Of a stretch of DNA of 64,000 nt, positions 62,818-64,000 are shown one piece after another. The stretch spans positions 1,240,001 through 1,304,000 of the forward strand of contig NZ_FTMX01000001.1 of the NCBI RefSeq assembly GCF_900156045.1. The letters run 5' to 3'. The DNA comes from Peribacillus simplex. GTDB lineage: Bacteria > Bacillota > Bacilli > Bacillales > DSM-1321. Made by a program: the position numbers and the translations under genes. How positions within the stretch are numbered: position 1 is the stretch's first letter; the number at the start of each line of letters is the position of its first letter. The notes beneath the pieces are model-generated. The model was not told the DNA's origin and did no database searches. It worked only from the letters and a program-made list of their open reading frames with translations.

Positions 62818-63600
62818 TTAATAAAAATCAGGGCGGCGATCTTCGAATACAGGTATTTTGCTACGGGCTTCCGTAACTTTATTGAAGTCCAAGGTGCCTG
62901 TCAGGAGTTCGTTTCCTTCTCCGGCTTCACTAATGATATTCCCCCATGGATCAATAATCAAGGAATGACCAGCAAATATATTATTGACATCCGAACCTGA
63001 ACGATTAACGGCTACAACATAGGCTTGGTTCTCGATGGCACGGCTAATCAATAAGGCTCTCCAGTGATCGAGTCTCGGCTTTGGCCATTCCGCCGTTACG
63101 AACAGAACTTCAGCGCCCTGAACGGTATGGGCTCGCTGCCATTCAGGGAAACGGATGTCATAACAAATGAATCCAGCACATATTTTTTCATTAAGAGTAA
63201 ATAAACCATCTTTTTCTCCTGGCTGCAGGAAATGATGTTCATCCATTAACTGAAATAAGTGGAGTTTATCATATTCTTTAATGAGATTTCCATGTTTATC
63301 GATGATGATCATGGTGTTATAGATTCCCTTGCTTGTTTTTTTCGCGATGGAACCGCCTATGATGTGAATCTGGTGTTTCCGTGCCTGTGTTTTAAAAAAT
63401 TCAATTGTTTTTTCTGCCTCGTGATCAGCAATCTCATTTAACCTGGTCAAGTCGTATCCTGTTGTCCAAAGCTCCGGTAAAATGACGATATCGGGTTCTG
63501 ACCGTGCTGCTTTTTCCATCCATTGTTCTGCGACCTGAAAATTGATATCCGGCTGCCCGAAGGCTATATCCATTTGAATACAAGCTATTTTCCACTTCAT
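62818..63600 (-). CDS. mtnU: Nitrilase-superfamily omega-amidase MtnU
   Basis: 260 residues. The Glu-Lys-Cys triad is Glu43 (ILPELWTTGYD), Lys112 (EYDKLHLF) and Cys146 (GFICYDIRFPE). MtnU removes ammonia from 2-oxoglutaramate, or related amides, made when glutamine-dependent transaminase MtnE forms methionine. The divergent mtnE gene starts 99 bases away. GGGGGTTTTAATAG lies upstream of the ATG. The synteny mtnKA-mtnU-mtnE is that of bacilli. Confidence 0.93.
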   Translation of the reverse strand: MKWKIACIQMDIAFGQPDINFQVAEQWMEKAARSEPDIVILPELWTTGYDLTRLNEIADHEAEKTIEFFKTQARKHQIHIIGGSIAKKTSKGIYNTMIIIDKHGNLIKEYDKLHLFQLMDEHHFLQPGEKDGLFTLNEKICAGFICYDIRFPEWQRAHTVQGAEVLFVTAEWPKPRLDHWRALLISRAIENQAYVVAVNRSGSDVNNIFAGHSLIIDPWGNIISEAGEGNELLTGTLDFNKVTEARSKIPVFEDRRPDFY

Positions 63601-63629
63601 CTATTAAAACCCCCACATGTAAAAAATGC

Positions 63630-63658
63630 TTTACAAGACTATGATAAACATATATCAT
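63630..63658 (+). promoter_or_regulatory. Probable sigma-A promoter of mtnE
   Basis: TTTACA (63630-63635), 17 bases, TATCAT (63653-63658), 42 bases before the mtnE ATG. I see no S-box in this short leader. Confidence 0.5.
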
Positions 63659-63699
63659 TTGTGACTAGAATTTCAAGAAATTTCAGAGAAGGTGTATAA

Positions 63700-64000
63700 A
63701 TGGTGCAATTCGAAAAATCCGGCCAGCTTAAGGACCTGCCCAAGCAGTTTTTTGCTTCACTAGTCGCAAAAGTCAATGCGATCACGGAGCAAGGACATGA
63801 TGTCATTAATTTAGGCCAGGGAAACCCTGATCAGCCGACGCCAGAACATATCGTGAAAAGTTTGCAGTCTGCCGCTGAAAAAACGATTAATCATAAATAT
63901 TCGCCATTCCGGGGGCATCAATATTTAAAAGATGCTGCCGCCGTCTTTTATGAACGAGAATACGGTGTCAAGTTGGATCCGAATAGTGAAGTGGCGATTC
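63700..64000 (+). CDS. mtnE: PLP-dependent aminotransferase MtnE (5' part)
   Basis: The first 100 codons only; the gene continues beyond the window. Class I/II aminotransferase start: LPKQFFASLVAKVNAITEQG, HDVINLGQGNPDQPTPEHIV and the KYSPFRGHQYLKDAAAVFYE stretch that precedes the cofactor loop. The INLGQGNPD motif and placement beside mtnU indicate the KMTB-methionine transaminase. AGAGAAGGTG precedes the ATG. Confidence 0.9.
   Translation, partial: MVQFEKSGQLKDLPKQFFASLVAKVNAITEQGHDVINLGQGNPDQPTPEHIVKSLQSAAEKTINHKYSPFRGHQYLKDAAAVFYEREYGVKLDPNSEVAI

Noticed and set aside
1..64000. CRISPR array, tRNA, rRNA, intact insertion sequence or prophage
   Set aside because: No regularly spaced repeats, no tRNA or rRNA signature, and no transposase, integrase or phage structural gene was found by eye.

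Overview
The window is chromosomal DNA from a low-GC, endospore-forming member of the Bacillaceae. Gene content and order match the Bacillus subtilis ypm/ypi/ypg/yod neighbourhoods, with rearrangements. The spore genes (SleB-type cortex hydrolase, YjcZ, CtpB), AGGAGG-type ribosome binding sites, TTG/GTG starts and Rho-independent terminators agree with this. The style is that of Peribacillus (Bacillus simplex group), but this is an inference from synteny and not proven. I see no rRNA, tRNA, CRISPR array or intact insertion sequence.

Region 1 (1-4.4 kb) is a decayed accessory patch. It holds an orphan cytochrome P450, fragments of a dinucleotide-binding reductase and of a polysaccharide deacetylase, another broken small gene and a SleB-like spore hydrolase. 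The patch lies between two copies of a 62-bp dispersed repeat. Region 2 (4.4-20.9 kb) is core: topoisomerase III, MntR, a methyltransferase/AIM24 pair, MetA, BsaA, DegV, YpgQ, an ABC-F protein, YpgR, IlvD, bacilliredoxin, YpiP and a cytoplasmic gamma-glutamyltransferase. Region 3 (21-32.3 kb) has a 24-residue membrane peptide gene, YpjP, a TerC exporter, a secreted anthrax-lethal-factor/PPEP-like metalloprotease, ThyA-DfrA, IlvA, TatA-TatC, a MITE-like repeat, a second DegV, and YpmQ-YpmR-YpmS.

Region 4 (32.4-39.2 kb) is mixed: a broken AraC regulator, an uncharacterised protein, a DUF4397 protein, MsrA-MsrB, a GDSL hydrolase, a YjcZ gene behind a good sigma-K promoter, and an S66 peptidase. 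Region 5 (39.3-47.5 kb) is the most interesting system. It encodes a class-III aminotransferase, both subunits of a CoA-transferase, an M20 deacetylase, a beta-lysine acetyltransferase (AblB), a PAS-AAA+ sigma-54 activator, lysine 2,3-aminomutase (KamA) and YokU. A textbook -24/-12 promoter sits directly upstream of kamA. Together they suggest sigma-54-controlled breakdown of lysine through acetylated beta-lysine.

Region 6 (47.5-53.1 kb) starts with what I read as a 5' remnant of a group IIC intron placed right behind the yokU terminator. It continues with an amino-acid permease remnant, a complete aa3-type quinol oxidase operon (qoxABCD) and about 1.1 kb holding only tiny ORFs. Region 7 (53.2-64 kb) returns to conserved synteny: YozE, a sensor kinase, YodN, YozD, DeoD, CtpB and an LCP protein. 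It ends in the methionine salvage genes mtnA, mtnK (behind a SAM-I riboswitch), mtnU and the start of mtnE.
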